Positions 10,814 to 23,400 of a stretch of DNA of 64,000 nt are shown piece after piece. The stretch comes from Girardinichthys multiradiatus (Eukaryota; Chordata; Actinopteri; Cyprinodontiformes; Goodeidae): assembly GCF_021462225.1 (NCBI RefSeq), contig NC_061804.1:15372005-15436004 (forward strand), in the 5' to 3' direction. The notes beneath the pieces were generated by a model. It made no database searches. It worked only from the letters and a program-made list of their open reading frames with translations, and was not told where the DNA came from. The translations under genes were made by a program, and so were the position numbers. The first letter of the stretch is position 1; the number at the start of each line of letters is the position of its first letter.

Positions 10814-12415
10814 CAGGTCCTTCTCAAAATATTAGCATATTGTGATAAAGTTCATTATTTTCCATAATGTCATGATGAAAATTTAACATTCATATATTTT
10901 AGATTCATTGCACACTAACTGAAATATTTCAGGTCTTTTATTGTCTTAATACGGATGATTTTGGCATACAGCTCATGAAAACCCAAAATTCCTATCTCAC
11001 AAAATTAGCATATCATTAAAAGGGTCTCTAAACAAGCTATGAACCTAATCATCTGAATCAACGAGTTAACTCTAAACACCTGCAAAAGATTCCTGAGGCC
11101 TTTAAAACTCCCAGCCTGGTTCATCACTCAAAACCCCAATCATGGGTAAGACTGCCGACCTGACTGCTGTCCAGAAGGCCACTATTGACACCCTCAAGCA
11201 AGAGGGTAAGACACAGAAAGAAATTTCTGAACGAATAGGCTGTTCCCAGAGTGCTGTATCAAGGCACCTCAGTGGGAAGTCTGTGGGAAGGAAAAGGTGT
11301 GGCAGACAACGCTGCACAACGAGAAGAGGTGACCGGACCCTGAGGAAGATTGTGGAGAAGGGCCGATTCCAGACCTTGGGGGACCTGCGGAAGCAGTGGA
11401 CTGAGTCTGTAGTAGAAACATCCAGAGCCACCGTGCACAGGCTTGTGCAGGAAATGGGCTACAGGTGCTGCATTCCCCAGGTCAAGCCACTTTTGAACCA
11501 GAAACAGCGGCAGAAGCGCCTGACCTGGGCTACAGAGAAGCAGCACTGGACTGTTGCTCAGTGGTCCAAAGTACTTTTTTCGGATGAAAGCAAATTCTGC
11601 ATGTCATTCGGAAATCAAGATGCCAGAGTCTGGAGGAAGACTGGGGAGAAGGAAATGCCAGAAGTCCAGTGTCAAGTACCCACAGTCAGTGATGGTCTGG
11701 GGTGCCATGGCAGCTGCTGGTGTTGGTCCACTGTATTTTATCAAGGGCAGGGTCAATGCAGCTAGCTATCAGGAGATTTTGGAGCACTTCATGCTTCCAT
11801 CTGCTGAAAAGCTTTATGGAGATGAAGATTTCATTTTTCAGCACGACCTGGCACCTGCTCACAGTGCCAAAACCACTGGTAAATGGTTTACTGACCATGG
11901 TATCACTGTGCTCAATTGGCCTGACAACTGTACTGACCTGAACCCCATAGAGAATATGTGGGATATTGTGAAGAGAATGTTGAGAGACTCAAGACCCAAC
12001 ACTCTGGATGAGCTAAAGGCCGCTATCGAAGCATCCTGGGCCTCCATAAGACCTCAGCAGTGCCACAGGCTGATTGCCTCCATGCCACGCCGCATTGAAG
12101 CAGTCATTTCTGCCAAAGGATTCCCGACCAAGTATTGAGTGCATAACTGTACATGATTATTTGAACGTTGACGTTTTTTGTATTAAAAACACTTTTTTTT
12201 TATTGGTCGGATGAAATATGCTAATTTTGTGAGATAGGAATTTTGGGTTTTCATGAGCTGTATGCCAAAATCATCTGTATTACGACAATAAAAGACCTGA
12301 TATATTTCAGTTAGTGTGCAATGAATCTAAAATATATGAATGTTAAATTTTCATCATGACATTATGGAAAATAATGAACTTTATCACAATATGCTAATAT
12401 TTTGAGAAGGACCTG
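10814..12415 (+). mobile_element. Tc1-like DNA transposon inside element C
   Basis: About 1.6 kb with TA on both sides (10812-10813, 12416-12417). The inverted termini begin CAGGTCCTTCTCAAAATATT on the left, mirrored at the right end. Long inverted terminal arms of about 200 bp extend inward. Removing the element and one TA rejoins the element C pol codons exactly. Confidence 0.95.
11142..12138 (+). pseudogene. Tc1-like transposase (frameshifted)
   Basis: The first part (11142 to about 11660) starts MGKTADLTAVQKATIDTLKQ. It contains paired helix-turn-helix DNA-binding domains (EISERIGCSQSAVSRHLSG) and reaches LFSDESKF with the first catalytic Asp. The second frame (about 11660-12138) carries QSVMVWGAM, FQHDLAPAHSA with the second Asp, and DLNPIENMW with the catalytic Glu 34 residues later (DD34E). 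A short deletion near 11655-11672 shifts the frame, so the copy cannot make the full enzyme. Confidence 0.93.
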
Positions 12416-13775
12416 TATGTGCCAGGAAAAAATATGCTGTTAGCTGACACATTGAGCAGAGCATACTTACCTGACTGTAATCAGGGTGACACGGAATCTG
12501 AATTAGAGACTGTGAACATGATAAACTACCTGCCCATTTCTACAGAGAGACTGTCTGCCATACGAGATGCAACAAAGGGGGATGACAAATTGCAGAGATT
12601 GATAAAACTGATCTTAGCAGGGTGGCCTACAAACAAAAGCGGCATTGCGCAGGAAATTCAACACTATTTTACATTTCAGGATGAGTTAAGCTTCCAAGAC
12701 GACATCGTGTTCAGGGGTGAAAGAGCACTTTCTCCCGGACATTCTCAAGGCTGACCTCACCCGCCGTATACACTCGTCACATCTGCGAGTGGAAGGATGC
12801 CTCAGACGTGCCCGTGAAAGTGTGTACTGGCAGGGCATGACTGAACAGATTAAGACGTTCATATCCAAATGCGAGATCTGCAGATCATTAGACCCCAAAC
12901 AGCAAAAAGAGACTTTACAGAAGCACGATGTCTCTCACAGACCATGGTCCAAAGTGGGGAGTGATTTGTTTTCATGGCATAACAAGGACTACTTGGTGAC
13001 TGTAGACTATTATTCAGACTTCTGGGAAGTTGACTACCTCTCAGACACGAAGAGCACCACAGTTATTCACAAGTTAAAGGCGCATTTTGCTCGCCAAGGA
13101 ATCCCAGACGTGCTGATTACGGACAATGGACCGCAGTTTACATCGCAGGAGTTTAGAGCGTTCACCCAAAAGTGGGAATTTGAGCACCGGACATCTTCAA
13201 CGGGGTACCCACAAAGCAACGGAAAGGCTGAGTCAGCAGTAAAAACAGCGAAACAGCTCATGCAGAAAGCTGCGTCTGCAGGAAAAGATCCATACTTGGC
13301 TATGCTAGACCACTGTAATACGCCAAGCCAAGGCCTTGACACAAGCCCAGCCCAGAGACTTTTGAGTAGGAGGACCCGGACCCTTCTTCCTACAAAAGAG
13401 TCATAGTTGGAACCCAAAGTGACAAAAAACGAGCAAGGACTTATCAACAACAAACGCAGACAGGAGAAATACTACAACCGCACTGCAAGGGATCTGGATT
13501 GTCTCAAAGCGGGGGACAGTGTGCGAGTACAACCGTTTAACCCATGCAAGACTTGGGAAGCTGCTACAGTACTCAGACCAGTGAGCTCAAGATCATACGA
13601 GGTTGAAATGGAGTCGGGTGGTTTCCTGAGAAGGAACCGACGCCATCTCAGACACAACCACAACACACCTACTCTAGCTCCACATACTGGGACTAGCACC
13701 AAAGCTGAGACTGTACCAGTACTTGTAACTCCTGAGCATGGAGGTAATATCACTGTTACCACTAGGTCAGGTTGA
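12416..13775 (+). pseudogene. Element C integrase region
   Basis: After the Tc1 insert come the end of RNase H (GKNMLLADTLSR) and a linker. After a frame change near 12717 comes integrase with its HHCC zinc domain (SHLRVEGCLRRARES and KCEICRS), then the DDE core: GSDLF, VLITDNGPQFTSQEF and the glutamate in NGKAESAV. A TAG at 13404-13406 precedes the C-terminal part, which runs in the same frame to 13775 and contains NKRRQEKYYNRTARDL and VRVQPFNPCKTWE. No chromodomain was seen. Confidence 0.88.
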
Positions 13776-14088
13776 CAAGTGAAAACACCCGCTTACCTGA
13801 ATGATTATTGTAAGTGAGATGGTTGCATGAAGTGTTGTTTATTATGTAGTTACGGACAGCCTGTGCGCTGTTGGGATGTTAGAGTTGAAAAAGATAACAA
13901 AGGAGAAAGAGAATATAAATTTAAAATATAACCAGATTTATTTTGATGTGAAGAAGGTGTTAACGTGGTTGTTATTGTTCAATTACTGATATAAATGTTG
14001 CACAGAAAATATCAGTTATGGCAATGTTTATTTTGGGTTACACATGAAGCGAGCTCTTTTGTTAAAAAACAAAAAAAAAGACAAAGGA

Positions 14089-14272
14089 TGTGTCAAGAGG
14101 AATGTTTATGTTTTATGTTCTAGGGGGACCGTTTAGAGTGGTGCACTCCGGAGTACCATGAGGTAACAGGTTAGGCTGCTGTATCCTGTTTTTATGTTAA
14201 TAAAGACCACTGAGAAACCTTATACTCCATTCTGTATGTTTCAAGACTGAGTAAACATAGCAGAATGAAACA
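14089..14272 (+). repeat. Element C 3' LTR (184 bp)
   Basis: Copy of 8863-9057 lacking 11 bases. AATAAA is at 14199-14204. An A-rich stretch with GACAAAGGA lies just before it and could be the polypurine tract. Confidence 0.92.
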
Positions 14273-16080
14273 CCTTTCTGTCAAATACTCTTTAGTAGCA
14301 AGCACTTGTTCTTACCGGTTAGCAGTTAAGCTAACAAAGAAGCGGATAGCTTAGCACCAGAAACAAACACATACCTTTAAAATACCTCGGTTAAAATAAG
14401 GGTTAAAATGCATAAGCGCGGACGGCGCGTTATGATCAATGTTCTGTTTAAAATCACCCTTTAAATAAAGTTTGTCTTAACTTTAAAAACATACAAAGAA
14501 CACAACCGTGTGCTGCAGATAGCCTGCTATCACTATAATAGCCGAGTTTCACCCAAAACCAAACTTCATAAAAATGAAAAACGTTCAGATCATTTCATCC
14601 TAAATCTGTCTCTGCCCAAAACACTTAACCTCATGAACCATAGTGAGGAAACGTTGTCCAAGGGCGAAATTTGAAGAAGGTATCCACAGTGAACAAAGGA
14701 TTAGCTTCCTGCTAACCTCCTCAGCTTCTCAGGATCAGAAGGTGTGTTCGCTGAATAAAACCAACCTTCTGGATGACTAATTCTCAACTGTGTCTCATTA
14801 GCTGCCTTTACTAATTAAAATAATATTCAAGGAAATATTATTAAGGAAGTGGTAAAATATTCAAGGAAATATTTTGGAAAAGAGTGAAATCTTTCTGGAA
14901 AAATGGGGCTTAATTGTGTTACTTAGTTATCAAGTCTAGCAAAATAATGTTTAGGGAAATATTATTTACTGGATTGAAAACTAACAAGCTTTCTGGGTAA
15001 ATATTCTTTAGCAGGCAAGCATGTGTTCTTACCTGTTAGCAGTTAAAGCTAACAAAAGAAGCTGACAGCTTAGCACCAGAATCAAACACATACCTTTAAA
15101 ATACCAGGGTTAATAAAAGAGTTAAAATTCATAACCGCGGGCGGTGCATTATGATCAACCTTCTGTGTTTAAAATCACCCTTTATATAAAGTTTGTCTTA
15201 ACTTTCAAAACACACAAACACAGAACACAAAACTGAGCACGTGCTGAGCAGATAGCCTGCTAGCAACAAGATAGAGTTTCACAAACAAAACCAAACTTCA
15301 TAAAATGAAAAACCTTTAGATGATTTCATCCTAAATCACTTCTCTCTGCCCAAACCCTAACCTCGTATGAACCGTCCTGAGGAGGAGTTCTCCGGGCGAC
15401 GACGAAGTTTGAAGAAAGCTCTATGAACAAATGGTTAGCTACAGCTAACCTCCGTAGCTGGGTGGGGGCGGCTCGTTCTGTCGGGCCGACCAAAACTGCA
15501 CCTTACCATGGTGATGCGGTCTCTGTTGTCCTTCTTCCAGACTGGGAAACCACTCCACTAGGTTTGTAGAGACAGCGTCTCTGCAGGGAATTCTCGGCAA
15601 ACAGTTTGTTTCTGTAGATCTCAGAGAGAAAAATCAAGCAACGCTTGTACTTTAATCACCCAGTTCATGAATGAATACCGGGTACACAAACAGTGATTCA
15701 TTCATATTTAACTTGTGCATATGATCGCGTGATCTTATGACACTCTTGGATCCAGTTTGAAGAGTTATGTCTGTTTGCCAGCAAAGAGACATTAGCGCGC
15801 TGTGCCTCTCTGTCCAGGCCCCTGGGTGACCCACGTTGAAGAGATCAATCCATTGGAAAGGTGGGCTTTTTATACGGGCAGTGGCATCATGGGAAGTTCG
15901 CTGTTGCCCCCCCCTTTCCTAAGTTGCTGGAAATAATGCAATTTATTTTGAAAGTTCCAGAAAAGTCCATACCGCATGTTGTAACCATGGCTGTGGTCCC
16001 AACAGGAAGAAGCAGTATAGAAAATGACTGAATGACAAAATGTTGAAAACTTCAAGGGACATTAATATTATTTATTTCCC
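14273..16080. repeat. Repeat D, right part with second tandem unit
   Basis: 14278-14749 completes the first unit begun at 8641; 14750 to about 15450 is the second unit. Both start GCTGAATAAAACCAACCTTC and run through shared words such as GTTAGCAGTTAA, CATACCTTTAAAATACC and CCTTTAAATAAAG. Unit length is about 695 bp. Right of it, a TATA box on the minus strand (GTATAAAAAGCCCACC, near 15862-15877) suggests minus-strand transcription. No protein-coding frame was recognised in D and its right edge is uncertain. Confidence 0.6.
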
Positions 16081-17170
16081 AAGGGAGTGAATGTAAGCAT
16101 TCAAGGTTCCATCTGGTGCAGTGTGTGTGTTTTTGTTTGATGGACAACAGCCTAGTGTGGAGGTGTTAAGATCATATCATTGATTAAGTCATTTGTTTGC
16201 TAAAGTGAAGGGAAAAAAAAGGTTACGGTGTCTAATAACCCACACAGGACTCTCCAAAGGACAAATGTTTCAAATTGGTAGACACTATCTAACTTAAGAA
16301 AAGTCGGATGAACAAAAATATAATGCACAAATAAAACACTGTACTATGCAACTATACAGAACAGTTTTAGACGCCTACTTTTACAAAACACAATAAAAAA
16401 AGATAATTTACTTGAGAAAATTAAAAAAACTGAGAAATTTTAAGATTATTTGGTAGGGTGTTATTGATAAAATAATAATAATGATAATAAAACCCGTGTT
16501 TTAGTAACCGATTTGCCACAGTTTAAATTAACCAAATAATCGCCATATACAGACCAATAATGGTTGGACAATAAAAAGGCACGAGCGTGTTTTCAGTCAA
16601 TATACCTTCTTTCAAAATTCAAAGACTCTTCACTGCCAGTGATTATTTGGCCATAAACTGCGCATCTCTCACTTAAATTGCTGTCATCCATCTCTCTTCT
16701 GTTTAGCCCTGCACAGATACACACACACACACAGCGTTCCCCCCACTCTACACACGCACACGCACACACCATTCCTCATCATCACCTGCCCAGATACAGA
16801 GCTGTGAAAAGCCATGTGTTTTCGTAAAACGCTGTTGCTGGATATATTCACTCTCGGAGTCTCGAAGGTCTGCTGTAGATCCTCTCTTCAAAGACAGTCT
16901 CCAATTCTCCACGAGCACGCCGGCACGTGTTGGTTGTGCGCGCCCGCACGTGCACGTACGCGCGCGCACGGGCAAAACCGAGTCACATGCAGCGGTTAGA
17001 GACTGGGCTTTGAGGGACAAGGAGATGCAGCAAGAGACGGTGCTCAACTTGTATTAATGTGGCGTTATATTAACGGAAACAGTCGGGTGGAATGGTTTCA
17101 TTCTTACCGAAACACACAGGCACCTGAAGCAGCATCAGGTTAAGAGTGACCAGACTACGATAAAGTGGAT
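16081..17170. promoter_or_regulatory. gabra1 upstream region with CpG-rich patch
   Basis: No gene is seen. CA-repeat-like runs lie at 16719-16770. A CpG-dense patch at about 16915-16985 includes alternating CG/CA runs (CGCGCGCACG) and CACGTG-type E-boxes. It lies 0.8-0.9 kb before the probable 5' UTR exon, so it is a candidate promoter or alternative first-exon area. No TATA box or start site could be fixed, so this is a location-based inference. Confidence 0.3.
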
Positions 17171-17172
17171 GC

Positions 17173-17316
<144 letters not shown>

Positions 17317-17780
17317 GAGAGAAGTTATTAATTCCAGGAAATATGGGGCGCGCAGACCTGTGACGTTCCTCATAACTAATCACGCACATGTATTACTTGA
17401 ACCACGCGTGAGGAAGCAATGCACACGCTCACAGAGGAAACGTTGCACTGCAGACCAGACTGACGTGACTCCACTGCCAGCTCACGCTGCCTGCCTCCAT
17501 GAAAATAAACCCTCCGCCAAAATTGAGGGCAAAATTTGAGTCGTTCCTCGGTCAACAGCCTGAATTTAAAGAAGGCTTACGATTTTATAAATTACACTAA
17601 AATTAAATAAATTGCAAATTATAATTACACTGTCCACCTCGTCTTGGGTTTCTGTTTCAGTCCTTTCTGATGCAAATGTCCCCTAATTTGTAGTCTCAAC
17701 TTAGAAAAGCGCAGATGCCTACAGACATATACGCCGCGAATCATAAGCCTAGTTTTTCTTTTTTTCCCTCTCTCTTGCAG
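17317..17780. other. Non-coding stretch between GATA repeat and 5' UTR exon
   Basis: No gene or repeat was recognised. The right end is the pyrimidine tract and acceptor of the probable 5' UTR exon. It may contain promoter sequence. Confidence 0.4.
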
Positions 17781-17913
17781 ATGCACGCAGCTCAGCGCCG
17801 CTCGTCGTGCTCTGGCTCAGTCTGAAGCGGCGCGGCTGTAGCAGCACAATATTTGGCTTATAACAGAGACACCAGCAGTTGTCTAGATGCGAAACGTGGG
17901 CTTTTAAGAGACG
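17781..17913 (+). other. gabra1: Probable 5' untranslated exon of gabra1 with two short upstream ORFs
   Basis: The stretch is preceded by a strong pyrimidine tract ending in TCTCTTGCAG and followed by GTGAGT, so it looks like a 133-nt internal exon about 2.1 kb before the start-codon exon. It has no long frame. Two small upstream ORFs are visible: 17781-17825 (14 codons, its ATG is the first base triplet of the exon) and 17887-17907 (6 codons). Splicing to the ATG exon is inferred. It could instead be part of a first exon that begins further upstream. Confidence 0.5.
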
Positions 17914-19992
17914 GTGAGTTATCTGCTTCAGGATTTTTATGTTGCAGAGAATAGAAGAACGCCCTCTTATACCGGTGTAATCCAGTGTGAAAGAGGGGGA
18001 TACGATTTCCTAAAAATTTTGGAGGTGTTATTTCCAAGCTTGTGCGCGCCTGTCCAAACCGCAACCCGTTTGGGTTTAAGTGTTATTTTTTGCGTCAATG
18101 TAAGTGTATGCTTATGAAGGCTGCATTTACTGTCTTCGTTACTACACGGTGTTTGGGGAGAATTTTAACTCGTTTCAAATCATCACGTAGGAGTCAGGGA
18201 GACAGATTGATAACCTAGCTGAAAATGTAAGAGGATTTTTTCTATTCAGCATCCGCTGGAAAGAGATTAGGAGGACAGCAATGGAAGTTAAATTGTGCTG
18301 CATATAAAATGGGCGGGCTTGTCATTATATTACGTTGGCACAGTCTATTCTAAAATGAAATAATCCGCCTTTAGACACGGGGATGTTCTGTTTGGCTTCA
18401 TTTAGGTAAGCGCAATCACTGCATTGTAACATTCAGCGTACATTAGACTAGATTTGCTAGTTTAGTGAAACATTTCTGTTGCCGACAGACTGAGAGTTGA
18501 ACTCACTATACAACCACCAATGAACAGTGAGAGAGACCTGCGCATATCGTCAGCAGCCGCTTCTCCAGCCTCAAGCTAAAATTCGTCAGATCTGAGATCA
18601 CTGAGGAAATTTTTCACAATCCATCCGGCTAGGAAAAAATATATATACAAAAAGTTTTTAGGATATAGTCAGAGGACATCAAATACACCCCGGTGCATCT
18701 GATGTAAGTGATATATATATATATATTTTTACATTTTTGCCTTTTATTAAGCTAAAGCGATAAAGCGGGCTGTTATTTTTTTTTTTCTTGTCGGTGAACA
18801 GCGCAACAATCGAAGACGAGTTTTATTGATGGGCATGGATGAGTTTACCGCTGAAATTAGCACCGTTTAGGGAGGAGTGTTTTATAGCATGCTGGAGCTG
18901 TTTGATGCTGTAACAGGGATACTGGCTGGGTTCAGCAACGCGGACAGCGCTCCAAATAAAACAGCATCAACGCGCATACGGTTAATTACTCCGACAGGCA
19001 CGGATCGTCATGCCTGTATTTAGACAAGCCTTGCAGAGATGCCAGTTGCATGCAAAATGTCCACTCTGCTTATAAAGGTATATGTAAATGTTGCGTGCTC
19101 ATAGAGGGTGACATGCCTCCCCTTTTCAATAACTTAAAAAGTGTGCTTGAGCGGGTTTACCCCCTAAATTCGATAAGCCTAAAATTTTTCCCTTTATTAC
19201 ATGTGTCAACAAGGGGATTTTTTTTTTTTTCATTCCATTTTAGCTGAGGATTTGGCTCACACCCACTCGTAGCACACACTGAAGCACCACAAGCAAGTGT
19301 TGCCTGTCAGTGCAAATTTTGCTGATTTATTTGTCCTTTTTGCTATAAATAAACAACTGGCCCTCTCATGGACACTGATTGGGCTCCCCAACATGGATTC
19401 TGAATTTGCATGCACATCATAGCGCCGGGTATTGCTTGCCTATACTTTGTAGACTGACTGACATCATACTTAAATGTTTAGGGAGGAATGAAATGTTATT
19501 TTATTTTAAAGAACAGGAATTTGGTTGGATACTGGTTTTAATGCCTATGCTTCACATTGCAGGGTGTTGTTCATAGGTGCTACAGGCTCACACGGGGTAT
19601 ATATGTGGTCGATGGTGCGTTTCCTTGTTATTTCCTCTTAGTTATTATGCGCTATGGATGCACCCAGGAGCATCTGTTGGATCTCGTTCGTCTGATAGTC
19701 AGGGGCACAGTCAATATGACACATGCGATTAAAGATAATGATGCAGAATGTTTGATGCTTGTTTGTATCAAATGTGGCATGTTTGGAAAGGTACATTTGG
19801 GTTTGACTGGTTTGTTGGGAATGAATCTGGTCGGAATTGTTTAGATTCATGATCAAAAGGAGCACAATCAGCTTCTCTGTCTATGTTTGCTAATTTGTTG
19901 AGACTTTTATGTGATAACACATTGGAGATAATGGTTTACAGGCTCCATGTGTTGTGGCGATAATGTTCATTTTCTCTTTATTTAACCTCCAG
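17914..19992 (+). other. gabra1: Probable gabra1 intron 1
   Basis: About 2.1 kb between the probable 5' UTR exon and the start-codon exon. It includes a short (TA)n run near 18710-18727. Short open frames here have no recognisable similarity. Alternative first exons are possible but cannot be seen directly. Confidence 0.5.
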
Positions 19993-20098
19993 CAGTGAAA
20001 GGTCCTCATATTTCAACTATGTGTGGACGGAGCAAGGCGGCCTCTCTGCGTCTTTGGGCTTGCTTACTTGTCACAAGCAGCGTACTAGGGGGAAAAAG
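19993..20098 (+). CDS. gabra1: gabra1 exon with start codon and signal peptide (coding from 20019)
   Basis: An acceptor (CCTCCAG) precedes 19993; GTGAG follows 20098. The ATG at 20019 opens 26 codons plus 2 nt. They begin MCGRSK and contain the hydrophobic core LRLWACLLVTSSVLGG, a typical secretory signal peptide for a receptor subunit. The two leftover bases AG plus the first base of the next exon make a serine codon, and the frame continues correctly. Signal exons of this family vary widely, so the identification rests on the splice phase, the hydrophobic core and the position 5.8 kb before the next exon. Another acceptor 3 nt downstream (CAG at 19993-19995) is possible. Confidence 0.82.
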
Positions 20099-21964
20099 GT
20101 GAGAAAACCATTTAACTCTGAGTATATATTTGCACCAAGTTTCAAATTTATCAATGTACACACAGAGACATGCATGTTCATTTGCACATTTTTGATATGT
20201 CTTGACTGTGAAGGGGAATGCATTCTGGTTATGATTGAGGGTCTAAATGGTGCAAGCATGATTAAGCTTTTTCTGCTTTACCATGCATTTGGAATTACAT
20301 TTAAATGAAGCAGTTATTGTTTGCTAAATATGCACCTTTTAGATGTCTGTAAAACTGAAAGCAAGCCAACAGTGATTCATCTGGCAGGTTGATACTCTAC
20401 TATCCACCTCAGTGCTTGTTTTTACAGAATCTAATCTCTGTGCTTGTAACTAGGACACCTGCATGCTTATTATTGCCAAGGTAATAAGAAGTGTAACATG
20501 GGGTCGAGAGTTGATGAGCAAAAAATAGCCACTATATTGTTGAATTGCACTTTTTTTTTCTTTTGGTTCACTGGCTGCGTGGGACAACATCTACTCTGTC
20601 AGTTTTCAGACCTGGGCTATACGTTGGGTAGATGTTCCGCACTGCACCGAGATGTTTGCCATAGATTACTGCACATTTGTTTTGACAGCAGCTGCAGGGA
20701 TAGCAGAGTCAATGTACAGACTCTCCATCTCAATGTCAACAGTGAACTGCTGGCTGTCAGCTATCTAAACAGACAAAAAAGAGAGAAAAAGAGAAAGAGA
20801 GAGAATTGGATTATAAATGACAAGGGTGAGATCCGCCATGAGGCGACTGTAGCTGCATTAATTTCTACATGATTCTAAGCCTAAGCGGACATTCATTTTG
20901 CTGCTGATTTTAAAACACTCATTGGATAAACAATGACAATTGCACATGCAAATTACTTAAACACTCACAAGCACAAAAACAACTCTAAAAGTTCAGTTCA
21001 GCAGCCTTTGTACGTACAAAAATATTCAAGCTTTTCTTCTTGTATGGTCCTTGTGGAGAATCCTTTAGAGACCAAACAGATCAGGATTTTCCCAGTTATT
21101 GAATAAATCAGTGTAACTGTCAAAGTGGATTGACTTAAATAGTAATGCTTTGAGATGGTCCACCTTATTTTCGTTAGCAGCTATACCATAAAAAAGTAAA
21201 TTATATGTGTCATATATGGTTCAGCTTGAGTCCTCAAGCTAATTGTGAAGACACATGTCAGGCTTTAACTTGTCATTTTTGCGTAATAACATAACTAATC
21301 ACGTCTGTTGCTTTCTTTTTAAATGTAATGGCTGCAAATGAAGGATCGTTTCTGCTTCAGAGAAGACATTCTGGGATTGAACTGCTCTATAGTGACAACA
21401 CTGAGGGGGCTGTCACAGAAACTGCAAAGCAATTATCACCCCAAAGATTTACTGTATAATCCCCCTCCCTCTTTTTTTTGGTGTCAGATACAGAATCACA
21501 CACTTGCGAATACACCTTTGGGGATTTTGGCAAGACATGATAATTGAGCAGACCAAGTGCTTTGCTACAGTATCTAGCTACCAAGGAAAATGTCTCATAA
21601 TTAGATTTCTGGCTGACAGGAAAGTGAAAGAGACGGTGAGTAAAATGGACAGAGAGAGAGTGGCCATGGGAGTGTGAATAGCACTGTTGCTATTGAGTTG
21701 ACCTATAGATGGAGATGGTGCACAATGGTTGGGGAGATGTAGCCCCTTACTAATAAAGATGTTTATCTTTCAAAGCATCTTTTTCTTCACATTTTATCAT
21801 CCTAACCTTGTAAAATAAGCTATAATCTTTGTTTATTACTTTTTCACAAGTGTACATGGAAACAGTATGTTTGACTTTTGCTATGTTTGACTTCTCAGGT
21901 ATGAAAATGTAATTTCAAAAGCCAGTCTTTTGAATCGTGGCCATTGTCAGTGGAGAAATTAACA

Positions 21965-22350
21965 ATATCTATAGTGCCTTACAAAGAGATACAGTACATA
22001 TTGCTTGAACATTTTCACATTTTGCCACATTGCTACCTCAAGCTTATATGTATTTTAATTGAAATTATGTGAGAGAACAACACAAGAGATAAATTATGGT
22101 TTTCAAAATATTTGAAAAATTAAAATCCCCCAAAAAATCTAGTGCTATACATTTCCTTTGGGGTCACATAAATCATAAAGGGAGTCCACTTATGTGTAAA
22201 TTAATCTCAGTATAAATACAGCTGTTCTGTGAACAAACTGCATCATGAAGACCAAGGACATCAGACAGTGCATGTCACCCAAAACACACTACCCCTTCTT
22301 CCACTGCAAAACATTATGGTGGTAGCATTATGCTGGGTAGATGCTTTTCA
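21965..22350 (+). mobile_element. Tc1-like transposon remnant in intron 2
   Basis: It begins AGTGCCTTACAAAG, like the terminal repeat of a common fish Tc1-like family. It continues with the leader including ACAGCTGTTCTGTGAA and CATCATGAAGACCAAGGA, then jumps to AACATTATGGTGGTAGCATTATG from the middle of the gene. Internally deleted. Confidence 0.65.
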
Positions 22351-23305
22351 AGTAAGTGGTTTTAATGTGGTGAAATGTAAAAAGTTCTTCAAACTTAAAG
22401 GGAATGTTATATTTTATTATGTAATCTCATCAATATAATCTTAGGATAAATCCTTCATATTTTGCAAAAACATCCCACTTACGCTGATCTTTTCTTTGTA
22501 ATGATATATATGGGAGGATTAACTCTTTAAATACACCTAATTGTTGTCTTGCCTTATTTTGGCAAACTTAAAAGTGTTACATTAGTGTAGTTACTAGGAA
22601 TTCTAAGAAAACAAATAAAATAAAATATTGTGTTTACTCTAATACTTGCAATGCATCCCATATATGCAATTTATGTTGTTTGTTTTCATACGTGATTATT
22701 ATTCCAGACCTAAAACTGGAAAATTAATCATTGTTTGAATTTTGAGGGATTTAAAGCAGTCACTATCAGAGCTGACACAGAACTAAACTGTGCATCACAA
22801 TTTTCATTTTTTTTTTTTACTCTTTATGCTTTTGACAGTCAGGGGGATAATTGGGGCAAATAGAAAAATGTGCATGAATATTTTTCTTACAAATCCACGT
22901 GATATCTCTTCACTGTGAATGTTCATGCGCCTAACGATAACCCGGCATCTTCTGAGCTTATTTCTTCTGAACAGTGACAGTCAATATAGAACTGATATCT
23001 TTCCCAACATTCCTTCCCCAGCTTCTTCTCCTCCATCACTGTTATCTTTTTTACTCTTCTTTGTTTTTCTATACACTCTAATTCTCATGTTTCTCCACAT
23101 GCTTCTATGTCTCCCTTTCACACTCTTCCTTCCTTCCAGTTGCAGGACTCCACTACCTACTCTTGATGACCTCCCTTTCTCCTTGGAGATGTTCAGCTAG
23201 TAGAGCCTATTTTCAAACATATCCTGTTTATTTCATAAGTAATAAAAGCAAAATGCCACTGGCATGGAAAATAGGGAGAAGATTACAGAGTCATACAAAA
23301 TAAGA

Positions 23306-23400
23306 GAATCAGTTTTATTGGCCAAGATTGTGTGCACAAACAAGGAGTTTGATTTCAGTTTCAAGCATAGACATTAAGCAGAAATATATAAATTTTTGAG
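23306..23400 (-). mobile_element. LINE-like 3' end fragment
   Basis: Contains TCAGTTTTATTGGCCAAGAT followed by GTGTGCACAAACAAGGAG, a sequence recurrent at the 3' ends of fish LINE copies read on the minus strand. Very short. Confidence 0.4.

Larger units (their letters stand above)
8863..14272 (+). mobile_element. Element C: full-length Ty3/gypsy retrotransposon with LTRs and target duplication
   Basis: LTRs at 8863-9057 and 14089-14272 are direct copies. CCTTT occurs immediately before the left LTR (8858-8862) and after the right LTR (14273-14277), a perfect 5-bp target duplication. Between them lie a primer-binding site, gag joined to reverse transcriptase, RNase H, integrase, and a Tc1-like transposon inserted at 10814-12415. 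Protein motifs (IADDIL, VKHGFWHVKL) resemble the MAG/K02A2.6-like branch. Without the Tc1 insert it is 3.8 kb, short for a complete element because of an internal deletion. Confidence 0.93.

Noticed and set aside
20021..20308. Open frame reading out of the signal-peptide exon into the intron
   Set aside because: It begins at GTG in the wrong frame. The ATG at 20019 gives the signal peptide and the correct splice phase.
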